DNA from: SZUA-365 sp964635845
Lineage (GTDB): Bacteria; Bacteroidota; Ignavibacteria; SZUA-365
Reading direction: 5' to 3'
Length of the DNA: 21,994 nt
Assembly (NCBI GenBank): GCA_964635845.1
Contig: CAZWNO010000068.1
Span: 1-21,994 of the forward strand
The translations under genes were made by a program, and so were the position numbers. The notes under the pieces were generated by a model. The model made no database searches. It was not told the DNA's origin and saw nothing but the letters and a program-made list of their open reading frames with translations. Below, in pieces: positions 9,668-17,122 of the stretch (its first letter is position 1; each line of letters begins with the position of its first letter).

Positions 9668-10258
9668 ATGAAATTCGATACCATCGTCGTCGCCACCCGC
9701 AACGCGCACAAGGCACAGGAGATCCGGGCCATGTTCGCCGGTCTGCCCGTCACGGTCAGGGATCTCCGTGATTTCCCCGACTGTCCCGAGGTGGACGAGG
9801 ATGGAGAGACGCTCGAGGACAACGCCCTGAAGAAAGCGCGTGCCGCGCACCGCTGCACGGGCCTGCCGGCGATCGCCGACGACACGGGGCTGGAGGTCTA
9901 CTATCTGCTCAATGCTCCCGGAGTGTACTCCGCGCGCTACGCGGGGGAGAACGCCAGCTACGACGACAACAACCGCAAGCTGATCCGGGATATGACGCAG
10001 GTACCCGCGCGCCGGCGCCAGGCGCGCTTCCGCTGTCTCGTAGCCCTGGTTGCTGGAAACGTCGAGGAACTGTTCGAAGGAAAGATCGAAGGTAATATTC
10101 TCCTCGCTCCCCGCGGCACGAACGGTTTCGGCTACGATCCCCTGTTTCGTCCCGCCGGGTATACGGCAAGCTACGCAGAGCTGAGCGCCGAGCAGAAGAA
10201 CGGGATCAGTCACCGCGCACGCGCCATCGCCGCGCTGATTTCATTTCTCAAATCCTGA
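9668..10258 (+). CDS. rdgB: RdgB/HAM1 dITP/XTP pyrophosphatase
   Basis: The family hydrolyses non-canonical purine nucleoside triphosphates (dITP, XTP, ITP) to monophosphate and pyrophosphate in the cytoplasm, keeping deaminated bases out of DNA and RNA. At 196 residues it has the usual length. Diagnostic segments are VVATRNAHKAQEI (substrate-binding T-x-N-x-x-K near the N terminus), GLPAIADDTGLEV (metal-binding acidic pair), APGVYSARYAG, TNGFGYDPLF and the C-terminal KNGISHRARA with the conserved SHR. All key motifs are present. The ATG fits the family N terminus although no strong Shine-Dalgarno is visible. An 11-nt spacing to the next lipoprotein gene suggests co-transcription. Confidence 0.96.
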   Translation: MKFDTIVVATRNAHKAQEIRAMFAGLPVTVRDLRDFPDCPEVDEDGETLEDNALKKARAAHRCTGLPAIADDTGLEVYYLLNAPGVYSARYAGENASYDDNNRKLIRDMTQVPARRRQARFRCLVALVAGNVEELFEGKIEGNILLAPRGTNGFGYDPLFRPAGYTASYAELSAEQKNGISHRARAIAALISFLKS

Positions 10259-10269
10259 ACGAGGCCGTC

Positions 10270-11088
10270 ATGCGCATTCCCGCCCTTCTCTCACTGTTCG
10301 CCGCCGCACTTCTCTGCACAGCCTGCGTGGACGAGGCGCCACCGGTTTCCACGAGCGGCGTGCAGCTGTTCGCGGACGCCGGCTACTATCCCCTGCTCGC
10401 GGAGACCGTTTGGGAATACCGCATAGACAGCATCCGCGGCAACACCGTGCAGAAAGGCGTGGCCGCGGTGCGCTCCACGATCGAGGGAAACTTCCGCAAC
10501 GACTCGGTGGAGTACCGCGTGCAGGTCAACGAGGTCAGCAGCGGCGCCACCGTGGAATACGACACGATATACGTGCGCAAGGCGGAAGAAGGCGTGCGCC
10601 TGTCGAGTCCCGGACTGCAGACTCTGAGCGGACTCCCCAGCATCCCCGGCCTGTCGCTCGGCGATATCCCGCGTGATTTCATCGTCGTGCCCTACACGAC
10701 CTTCCAGGGGACCTGGGAAATTCTCAATATCGAATTCAGTCCGATTCCCCTGCTGTCGATTTACTTCCGCGTGAAGGGACGCAACCTCGGCACGAGCGAC
10801 GCCATCACGGACCTGCGCACGTTCCGCGGCTGCGCACACATGCAGATCGTCGTCGAAGCGCAGTTCCCGGATCCGGCGAATCCCACCGATTTCCTCAATC
10901 CCATCCGTCTGAACGAGACGGCGGACTTCTACTTCACGCGGCCGCAGGGACTCGTGCTCGCCGAAGGGTCGGCCGCCGTGTTCCGCATCCTCCGCGGCAG
11001 CATCCCGCTCGACCGTACCTACCCCCGCGTCCGGCAGGAAGTCACGTCCATGACCATTGCACAGCCCGATCCGTTCTGCGTGAAGTAG
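10270..11088 (+). CDS. Hypothetical lipoprotein
   Basis: This 272-residue protein starts MRIPALLSLFAAALLCTACVD, a lipoprotein signal with lipobox CTAC (Cys19), so it is probably anchored in the envelope. The mature part is rich in beta-strand-like segments (YPLLAETVWEYRIDSIRG, VEYRVQVNEVSSGATVEYDTIYVRK, IYFRVKGRNLG, ETADFYFTRPQGLVL). It has paired Cys near the middle (RGCAHM) and at the end (PFCVK). I do not recognise a named family; the 'Y-P-L... G...W.Y..' opening is common in small FCB lipoproteins. It follows rdgB by 11 nt and is the last gene before a large repeat block, which begins 10 nt after its stop codon. Confidence 0.85.
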   Translation: MRIPALLSLFAAALLCTACVDEAPPVSTSGVQLFADAGYYPLLAETVWEYRIDSIRGNTVQKGVAAVRSTIEGNFRNDSVEYRVQVNEVSSGATVEYDTIYVRKAEEGVRLSSPGLQTLSGLPSIPGLSLGDIPRDFIVVPYTTFQGTWEILNIEFSPIPLLSIYFRVKGRNLGTSDAITDLRTFRGCAHMQIVVEAQFPDPANPTDFLNPIRLNETADFYFTRPQGLVLAEGSAAVFRILRGSIPLDRTYPRVRQEVTSMTIAQPDPFCVK

Positions 11089-11095
11089 GGACTAT

Positions 11096-11171
11096 CGAGC
11101 ACGAGCACGAGCACGAGCCTGGGACCGGCGCACGCCAGTGCGCCGTCTTGGATGACGAGCACGAGCACGGA
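11096..11171 (+). repeat. Composite repeat element C
   Basis: GAGCAC words (11096-11117) lead into CCTGGGACC and the perfect hairpin GGCGCAC-GCCA-GTGCGCC (11127-11144), identical in stem and loop to copy A. GTCTTGGAT and one unit of the 19-bp repeat follow. The element begins 10 nt after the upstream lipoprotein stop codon and breaks off at the 100-N gap. Confidence 0.85.
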
Positions 11172-11271
11172 NNNNNNNNNNNNNNNNNNNNNNNNNNNNN
11201 NNNNNNNNNNNNNNNNNNNNNNNNNNNNNNNNNNNNNNNNNNNNNNNNNNNNNNNNNNNNNNNNNNNNNNN
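11172..11271. other. Assembly gap of 100 N inside a tandem array
   Basis: The run of exactly 100 N is a typical placeholder of unknown length. The same 19-bp unit (GACGAGCACGAGCACGGA core) stands on both sides, so the gap was probably caused by the tandem repeat itself. Confidence 0.9.
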
Positions 11272-11345
11272 AGACGAGCACGAGCACGGAAGACGAGCAC
11301 GAGCACGGAAGACGAGCACGAGCACGGAAGACGAGCACGAGCACG
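11272..11345. repeat. 19-bp tandem repeat (VNTR-like)
   Basis: The unit AGACGAGCACGAGCACGGA starts at 11272, 11291, 11310 and, degenerating, 11329; a further unit lies before the gap at about 11153-11171. Each unit is two GAGCAC-type words plus a spacer. A 19-bp period cannot keep reading frame, unlike the pure hexamer arrays. Confidence 0.88.
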
Positions 11346-11399
11346 AGTACGAGCACGAGTACGAGGACGAGGACGTACTCGACCTCTTGCTCGCACTAG

Positions 11400-11580
11400 T
11401 CATTATTCTCGAAGAGGGCGCGCTGGGGCGCGCCATTCCCAGGCTCGTGCTCCCGCCTTCGTCCGGCTTCGCCGGACTACGGCGCGGCAAGCTTGCTCGT
11501 ACTCGTCCACGTCCTCGTACTCGTACACGTCCTCGTGCTCGTGCTCGTGTTCGTGCTCGTGCTCGTCCTCCGTGCTCGCC
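11400..11580 (-). repeat. Composite repeat element D (inverted)
   Basis: Read on the minus strand, hexamer words (11580-11497) are followed by a palindrome GCAAGCTTGC and the hairpin GTCCGGC-TTC-GCCGGAC (11477-11461), which is enclosed by CGCC/GGCG. Then come GAGCACGAGCCTGGGAATG and the perfect hairpin GGCGCGC-CCCA-GCGCGCC (11434-11417), then CTCTTCGAGAATAATG. It faces copy C, so the two modules bracket the 19-bp array. Confidence 0.82.
11461..11477. repeat. Hairpin GTCCGGC-TTC-GCCGGAC
   Basis: A perfect 7-bp stem with a 3-nt loop is extended by CGCC and GGCG across 3-nt internal bulges. The stem and loop size match the hairpin at 3530-3546, which also lies next to a composite element. Confidence 0.65.
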
Positions 11581-11599
11581 CTCGCGATTCCTATTCCCC

Positions 11600-11629
11600 T
11601 TGCGCGGTATGGCCTGATATCGCTAATAT
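11600..11629 (+). promoter_or_regulatory. Candidate promoter of the first PpiC-type gene
   Basis: TTGCGC (11600-11605), an 18-nt spacer and TAATAT (11624-11629) would start a transcript near 11636, leaving a leader of about 35 nt. A second pair, TTGAGC and TAATAA with a 17-nt spacer, lies 30 nt further on but is very close to the start codon. Both are weak matches. Confidence 0.3.
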
Positions 11630-11670
11630 TGAGCTTGTTCCTATTTTCCCGTAATAAACAGCGTTGAGAC

Positions 11671-13692
11671 ATGAAGCTTTTCAAGCGTACGAATGGAGTC
11701 ATGGCATGGGGCATCTTCCTGCTCGTCCTGGTGATGGCGGGTCCCGCCCTTCAGGCGCAGCAGAAAAACAGCGCCGTCGCGAAGATCGGCGATTACACCT
11801 TGACTCTCGGGGAATACGAGCGTCAGTACATCCGCAACAACGGCGGAGAGACCGCCGCGTACAAGTCCGGGATGGACAACCGCATGGAATTCCTGGACCT
11901 CCTTGTGAAGTATCGCCTCAAGGTGCTGGAAGCCCGCGACAAGGGCTACGACAAGGATCCCGAGATCCAGCGGGAACTCAGTGAATACCGGAATTCCCTC
12001 GCCATCCCGTATCTGACCGAGCGCGCGCTCATCGATCCGAAAATCGAGGACCTGTACAGGCACCGTCTCGAAGAAGTGCGCGCGGCGCATATTCTCATCC
12101 GCATTACTGTCGACAGCCTCGGCGTGTCAGATTCGCTCAGCGCCTACAACAAGGCGATGGACGTCATCCGGCAGGCGAACGAGGGAGTGTCGTTCGACAC
12201 CCTCGCGCGGCGGTACTCGGACGACCGCGGCACCTCGGAAAACGGAGGCGACCTGATGTGGTTCAGCGCGGGTATGACCGTCCCGGCATTCGACCAGGCG
12301 GTGTACGCGATGAAACCGGGCGAACTGCGCGCGCAGCCCGTGCGCACCATGTTCGGGTACCATGTCGTGCGCATGATCGCCCGCAAGCCGGCGCGCGGAG
12401 AAATCCAGGTGAGCCATCTGCTCGTGCGCCTGCCGCAGGAAAATCCCGCCGACACGGCTGCCGCCTTCGCGAAGATCAGCAGCATACTCGACTCCCTGAA
12501 AAAGGGCGGCGATTTCGCCGCGCTGGCGATACGCAATTCCGAGGATCCGAGCAGCGGCGCCAACGGCGGCGATCTCGGCTGGGTCGGCCGGCGCAAGTTC
12601 GTGCCCGAATTCGAAACCGCCGCCTTCGACCTGAAACCGGGTGAACTCAGCGGTCCCGTGCGCACGCAGTTCGGCTACCACCTCATCAAGGTGTTCGGCG
12701 AACGTCCCCCGAAGTCCCTGGAAGAATCCCGCCAGGAACTCAAGGACCTCTACCGCCGCTACAGCTACGAACAGGACAACGCAGTCTTTATCGACGGCAT
12801 CGTCGCGAAATATAATGTGAAGGTCAGCACCGACGTCACGGCCGCTCTCATCGGCAGCGTCGATACGACCGCGACGACCTCCGCGCCGGGCTGGTACAAC
12901 AAGGTGTCGGACGCGCTGAAGCAGAAAGTCTGGGTGACGCTGAAAGGCGCCAAGGTCACCGTCGGTGACGCGATCAAGACCATCGAGCGCAATCAGGACC
13001 TGCAGTCGAAATCGCTCAACCGCCACTCGCTGGCCGACGTGGCCGTCCTGATCGGACGCAAGGAAGCGCTGCGCCTGGAGACCGACAATCTCGAAACCCG
13101 CTATCCGGAATTCGGCACGCTGATGCAGGAATATCGCGAGGGCGTGCTGCTGTTCCGCGCCGAACAGGACGCCGTCTGGAACGCCGTCAAGGTCGATGAG
13201 AACCGGTTGAAGGTTTTCTGGGAAGAACATAAAGCAGAGTACACCTGGCCCGACCGCGTGCGCTTCAGCGAGATCTTCGTCACCAGCGACAGCCTCGCGA
13301 AGGTGCTGCGCGACAGTCTGAACACCAGCATGGATTTCGGTGAACTCGCCGGGCGTCAGACGCAGCGCACGGGCTACAAGAAGAAGATGGGCGACTGGGG
13401 ATTCCAGGTGTACGAGGCCAACGAACTGTCGCAGGCCGCCAGCAAGGCGGAGCCGGGCTGGATCGAAGGCCCGATGAAATTCCAGTACGGCTACTCGATC
13501 ATCAAGGTCACGGAGAAGGACAAGGCCCGCGAGAAGACCTTCGAGGAAGCGCAGTCGGAAGTCTCCAGCAAGTTCCAGGAGTTCGAGAGCAAGCGCCTCG
13601 AGCGCGAGTGGATTCAGTCGCTCAAGGACAAGTACGGCGTCACGATCCATGAGGACGTGCTGAAGAAGGCCTTCACCGATCTGAAAGGCTGA
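11671..13692 (+). CDS. Exported parvulin-type peptidyl-prolyl isomerase, multi-domain
   Basis: This 673-residue periplasmic foldase has a signal peptide (hydrophobic MAWGIFLLVLVMAGPALQAQ, cleavage near residue 30) and an N-terminal helical chaperone region with DLLVKYRLKVLEARDKGYDKD. PpiC/parvulin domain 1 is at about 134-238 (AAHILIR ... ENGGDLMWFSAG ... FGYHVVRM) and domain 2 at about 245-343 (VSHLLVRL ... NGGDLGWVGRRKFVPEFE ... FGYHLIKV). A diverged third parvulin-like unit is in the last 160 residues (VRFSEIFV ... GDWGF ... FQYGYSIIKV). Parvulins accelerate proline cis-trans isomerisation and bind unfolded outer-membrane proteins. It is a clear paralogue of the next gene, with the same layout and shared VDTTATTSAPGWYNK-like segment, and heads the foldase-peptidase run. 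Whether the domains are catalytic or only chaperone-like is not decidable here. Confidence 0.93.
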   Translation: MKLFKRTNGVMAWGIFLLVLVMAGPALQAQQKNSAVAKIGDYTLTLGEYERQYIRNNGGETAAYKSGMDNRMEFLDLLVKYRLKVLEARDKGYDKDPEIQRELSEYRNSLAIPYLTERALIDPKIEDLYRHRLEEVRAAHILIRITVDSLGVSDSLSAYNKAMDVIRQANEGVSFDTLARRYSDDRGTSENGGDLMWFSAGMTVPAFDQAVYAMKPGELRAQPVRTMFGYHVVRMIARKPARGEIQVSHLLVRLPQENPADTAAAFAKISSILDSLKKGGDFAALAIRNSEDPSSGANGGDLGWVGRRKFVPEFETAAFDLKPGELSGPVRTQFGYHLIKVFGERPPKSLEESRQELKDLYRRYSYEQDNAVFIDGIVAKYNVKVSTDVTAALIGSVDTTATTSAPGWYNKVSDALKQKVWVTLKGAKVTVGDAIKTIERNQDLQSKSLNRHSLADVAVLIGRKEALRLETDNLETRYPEFGTLMQEYREGVLLFRAEQDAVWNAVKVDENRLKVFWEEHKAEYTWPDRVRFSEIFVTSDSLAKVLRDSLNTSMDFGELAGRQTQRTGYKKKMGDWGFQVYEANELSQAASKAEPGWIEGPMKFQYGYSIIKVTEKDKAREKTFEEAQSEVSSKFQEFESKRLEREWIQSLKDKYGVTIHEDVLKKAFTDLKG

Positions 13693-13769
13693 ATCCCGCG
13701 ACCGGAATCCCGCGGGGAGAATTCCTTCCCGCGCTGCGTCATGCATCTGTAACTTTTCGATCAAGCCTC

Positions 13770-15779
13770 GTGAAACAATTTTTCTCCCTCGGCGCCGCGA
13801 TCCTTATCGCGGCGCATTGTATCACCGCATGTTCCTCCGTTCCCGAATCCGTCCTCGCCCGGGTGGGCGGCGATACGCTGCGCGTCCCCGAATACGAGGA
13901 GATGTTCATCCGCACGCGGTTCACGCCTCCGACGGACATGCGCGAACGGGAAGTGTTCCTCGACACCTACATCAATTTCAAGCTGAAGCTGCAGGAGGCG
14001 GAGGCCGCGGGCCTCGCCGCGCAGCCTGAATTCGCCGCCGACCTGCAGAGCTACCGCGATCAGCTGGCGACGACCTTTCTCTACCGGCGCGAGCTGGTCG
14101 AGCCCGGCATGCACACGCTCTACGACCGGCGGCTCGAGGAAGTGCAGCTGCAGCATCTCCTGATCAAGTACGTGAAGGACGAACGCGGCGAGATCGACAC
14201 GATCGCGACGCGCGCGAAGGCCGAGGAAATTTTCGCGAAGGCGCGCAGAGGCGATACACCCTTCGATTCCCTGATCCTCGTTTACAGCGAGGACGGCAGC
14301 AAGGAACGGACGGGCGGCGTGCTCGGCTGGTTCATCGCCGGGACCTCCTTTCCCGAACTCGACGACATGATGTACGCGGTCAGACCCGGCGCGATCGCGC
14401 CGCAGCTGCTCAGGACGGTGTTCGGCTATCACATCTTCCGCCTGCTCGATCGCAAGCCTGCCCGGCAGCGCCTGCGCCCCGCGCACATCCTCGCGCGCCT
14501 CGACCTGGACAATCCGAACGACACAGCCGCGGCCTACGCGCGGATCGCACCGCTGCTCGACTCGCTCCGCAGCGGACGCGCCTCGTTCGAAGATCTCGCC
14601 CGGCGGTATTCGCAGGATTCGGTGTCGGGTCCGCTCGGCGGAGACCTTGGCTGGGTCAACCGCGGCACGAATCTCGAGCCGCGCTTCGAGGAGGCGCTGT
14701 TCAATCTGAAAGTCGGAGAGGTCTCACGCGTCGTACGCACGGCCTTCGGCATGCACATCGTCAAGGTGCTGGCCGAGGAACCGCCGCTTCCGTTCGAGGA
14801 GCAGAAGGATCACCTGCGCGGCGTCTACAACAACGAGCGCTTTCAAACGGATCTGAAGAATTATCTCGCGCGGCTTCTGGTGAAATACGATTTCACGATG
14901 CAGCGGAAGGTCGTCACGCAGCTCCTCTCGCGGCTCGATACGACGGTGACGACGTCGACGCCCGGCTGGGAGCGCCAGCTGAAACCGCAGGATCTCGACG
15001 CCTATCTCTTCCGCCTGTCGTTCCGACCTGTCCCGGTGCGCGAGGTCATCGCGTTCTCGAAAACCGAGGGATCGGTGCAGATGCGGCGCATCACGGCCGG
15101 ACTCCTCGACACGCTCGGCACCATGCTGGCGGAGCGGCTCGTGTCGCTGCACGAGACGGATGGATTCGAGGAACGCATCCCGGAATTCCGCCGCCTGCTG
15201 CAGGAATACCGCGCGAGTTCGATGATCACCGCGCTCGAGGATCGCGAGATCTGGAGCCGCGTGACGACCGACGAGGACACCGTCAAGGCCTGGTTCGATC
15301 GGCACCGCGCATATTACCATGTGCCCGATCGCGTGCGCTTCGCCGAGATCTTCAGCTATTCCAAGCCCGCGGCGGACGAATATCTCGATTCGCTCAGGAG
15401 GGGAACGGATTTTCTCGATCTCGCGTCGCGGCGCACGCAGCGGCCCGGGTACTTCGCCCGGAAAGGCGTGTGGGACCTTCTCCCCATTGACGCGAACGAC
15501 CTCTCGAAGCGGGCCGCGACGATGCAGATCGGCGAGATCGCCGGTCCCATCAGCAACGCGGACGGTTTCAGCCTGATCAAGCTGCTCGAGAGGCAGGAAG
15601 CCCGGCTCAAGACCTGGGAGGAAGCGCGCTCCGAGGTGATAGCGCAATACAAGGAGCAGCGCGCGGAGGAGCTTCGCGCGGCATGGCTGCAGTCGCTGCG
15701 TGAGAAGTACGGCGTGGAGATCTGGCGCGATCATCTCACACGCACGTTTCCCCCGGAAGAGACCCCGGCGCAGAACTGA
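13770..15779 (+). CDS. Parvulin-type peptidyl-prolyl isomerase lipoprotein
   Basis: This 669-residue paralogue of the preceding protein differs in its anchor: MKQFFSLGAAILIAAHCITAC is a lipoprotein signal with Cys21, so the protein should be membrane-tethered. The start is GTG, chosen because it gives the complete signal; the ribosome-binding site is weak. Parvulin domain 1 is at about 125-232 (LQHLLIKYVKD ... GGVLGWFIAG ... FGYHIFRL) and domain 2 at about 240-335 (PAHILARL ... LGGDLGWVNRG ... FGMHIVKV). A degenerate C-terminal unit (VRFAEIFSYSKP ... GVWDLLPID ... GFSLIKLL) follows. Shared with the neighbour are DTTVTTSTPGWERQ and the REKYGVEIW end. Probable role: a periplasmic foldase for outer-membrane or exported proteins, working beside the soluble paralogue and SurA. 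The pair probably arose by tandem duplication. Confidence 0.92.
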   Translation: MKQFFSLGAAILIAAHCITACSSVPESVLARVGGDTLRVPEYEEMFIRTRFTPPTDMREREVFLDTYINFKLKLQEAEAAGLAAQPEFAADLQSYRDQLATTFLYRRELVEPGMHTLYDRRLEEVQLQHLLIKYVKDERGEIDTIATRAKAEEIFAKARRGDTPFDSLILVYSEDGSKERTGGVLGWFIAGTSFPELDDMMYAVRPGAIAPQLLRTVFGYHIFRLLDRKPARQRLRPAHILARLDLDNPNDTAAAYARIAPLLDSLRSGRASFEDLARRYSQDSVSGPLGGDLGWVNRGTNLEPRFEEALFNLKVGEVSRVVRTAFGMHIVKVLAEEPPLPFEEQKDHLRGVYNNERFQTDLKNYLARLLVKYDFTMQRKVVTQLLSRLDTTVTTSTPGWERQLKPQDLDAYLFRLSFRPVPVREVIAFSKTEGSVQMRRITAGLLDTLGTMLAERLVSLHETDGFEERIPEFRRLLQEYRASSMITALEDREIWSRVTTDEDTVKAWFDRHRAYYHVPDRVRFAEIFSYSKPAADEYLDSLRRGTDFLDLASRRTQRPGYFARKGVWDLLPIDANDLSKRAATMQIGEIAGPISNADGFSLIKLLERQEARLKTWEEARSEVIAQYKEQRAEELRAAWLQSLREKYGVEIWRDHLTRTFPPEETPAQN

Positions 15780-15787
15780 TTTTCCCC

Positions 15788-15816
15788 TTGCCGGACGTTC
15801 CGCCCGGTCGTATTCT
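15788..15816 (+). promoter_or_regulatory. Candidate surA promoter
   Basis: TTGCCG (15788-15793), a 17-nt spacer and TATTCT (15811-15816) lie in the 68-nt gap between the lipoprotein foldase and surA. They would give a leader of about 25 nt. The match to consensus is moderate; read-through from upstream is equally possible. Confidence 0.3.
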
Positions 15817-15847
15817 TGAAAGATAGTATCTATTCGGGTACAGGTTC

Positions 15848-17122
15848 ATGAATCATCGCATCCTTTTCCTCCTGCTCCTTCTCCTGTCGCTGTTGCCGCC
15901 GCTCCGGGCGCAGAACGACCAGGTGCTCGATCGCGTCGTGGCGGTGGTGGGCGACGAGATCATCACCGAATCGGAGCTGCAGCTGCAGCTGCTGCAGGCC
16001 ACGCGGGCGAATCCCGGCAGCGTGGACGCCTCGATGCGGACGCGCATTCTCGATGCCATGATGAACGACAAGCTCATACTCGCACAGGCGGAACTCGACA
16101 GCATCCAGGTTGCGCCGGAGGAGGTCAACCGCCGGCTCGACGAGCAGGTCGCCAGGTTGACGCGCTACTACGGCAACGTCGAGCGCTTCGAGCAGGCCGT
16201 GGGCATGACTGTCGCGCAGATGAAACGCGAGTACCGCGATGACATCCGCAAGCGCATCATGATCGAGATGATTCAGCAGCAGGAACTCGGGCAGGTCGAC
16301 ATCACGCACCGCGAGGTCGAGGAATTCTTCCGCACCTACGGCGACAGTCTGCCGCAGGTACCCGAACAGGTCGCGCTGCGTCAGATCGTCGTCTTCCCGC
16401 GCGTGACCGAGGCCTTCACCCAGGCGGCGCGCGCGAAGGCGCAGTCCATCCTCGACTCCATCCGCGCGGGCGTCTCCTTCGAGGAGATGGCGAAGAAATA
16501 CAGCGACGACGCCGGATCGGCGCGCAACGGTGGCAACCTCGGCCTCGCGCGTCGCGGCGTGTTCGTCAGGGAATTCGAGGAAGCGGCATTCGCCCTCGAA
16601 CCGGGACAGGTCTCCGAGCTCGTGCAGACGCAATTCGGTTTCCACATCATCAAGATGATCGAGAAGAAAGGAGAGGCCGTCCGTCCCCTTCACATCCTGA
16701 TCAAGGTTGCGAAGACCGGCGAGAGCGACCAGAGCGCCATCGACACGCTCAACGCGCTGCGCCGGCGCATTCTGGCCGGCGAGAAATTCGAGGACCTTGC
16801 GCTCCGGTACTCGGAGGACGAGGAGACGCGCAAATTCGGCGGCAGCCTCGGCGCCATCGAGACCGGCGAACTGACCGACGACATGAAAAAAGTGCAGCAG
16901 GAACTCTCCGACGGACAGATCAGCGAGCCGGTGAAGCTGACGATGAACAAGGACTACGCCTTCGCGATCGTGCAGCTCGAGAAGCGCATCGCGCAGCATC
17001 GCGCCTCGCTCGAACACGACTACCAGCGCGTGGCAAACTTCGCGAAGATCTTCAAGCAGAACCGCATGTACGTGGAGTGGATCGCGAAGATCAAGGAGAA
17101 TGTGTATTGGAAGGTGAATTAG
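15848..17122 (+). CDS. surA: SurA-type periplasmic chaperone / peptidyl-prolyl isomerase
   Basis: SurA escorts unfolded outer-membrane proteins across the periplasm to the BAM complex. This 424-residue protein has signal peptide MNHRILFLLLLLLSLLPPLRA and the SurA-like N-terminal start DRVVAVVGDEIITESEL (28-44) followed by the helical chaperone domain to about 165. Parvulin domain 1 is at about 175-272 (LRQIVVFP ... NGGNLGLARRGVFVREFE ... FGFHIIKM) and domain 2 at about 278-380 (RPLHILIKV ... FGGSLGAIETGEL). The size matches E. coli SurA (428). It follows two larger parvulin genes and its 3' end overlaps the M16 gene by 16 nt, so foldase and peptidase are expected to be co-translated. In several Bacteroidota the same foldase trio precedes moxR, which this window also shows, though here with the M16 pair between (from memory of gene orders). 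Confidence 0.95.
   Translation: MNHRILFLLLLLLSLLPPLRAQNDQVLDRVVAVVGDEIITESELQLQLLQATRANPGSVDASMRTRILDAMMNDKLILAQAELDSIQVAPEEVNRRLDEQVARLTRYYGNVERFEQAVGMTVAQMKREYRDDIRKRIMIEMIQQQELGQVDITHREVEEFFRTYGDSLPQVPEQVALRQIVVFPRVTEAFTQAARAKAQSILDSIRAGVSFEEMAKKYSDDAGSARNGGNLGLARRGVFVREFEEAAFALEPGQVSELVQTQFGFHIIKMIEKKGEAVRPLHILIKVAKTGESDQSAIDTLNALRRRILAGEKFEDLALRYSEDEETRKFGGSLGAIETGELTDDMKKVQQELSDGQISEPVKLTMNKDYAFAIVQLEKRIAQHRASLEHDYQRVANFAKIFKQNRMYVEWIAKIKENVYWKVN
17093..17098 (+). promoter_or_regulatory. Ribosome-binding site deciding a TTG start
   Basis: AAGGAG lies inside the surA coding end, 8 nt before the TTG at 17107. It is the best Shine-Dalgarno match near the M16 start and selects TTG over an ATG at 17077, which lacks one and would add residues read from the surA end. 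Confidence 0.7.

Larger units (their letters stand above)
11089..11670. other. Gene-free repeat block with 100-N gap
   Basis: No credible coding region is present. In order the block holds composite element C, a 100-N gap, a 19-bp tandem array, hexamer words, inverted composite element D, a separate hairpin and palindrome, more hexamer words in the opposite sense, and about 80 nt of AT-richer sequence that probably carries the promoter for the downstream foldase genes. All the arrays here are open in several frames, giving spurious Thr-Ser and His-Glu-His ORFs. Confidence 0.85.

Noticed and set aside
11096..11395. CRISPR array
   Set aside because: The units are contiguous 19-bp or hexamer repeats with no unique spacers, and no cas genes are present.
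11272..11580. Transposon or insertion sequence
   Set aside because: No transposase, target-site duplication or terminal inverted repeat of a known kind is visible; if mobile, the elements would have to be moved in trans.
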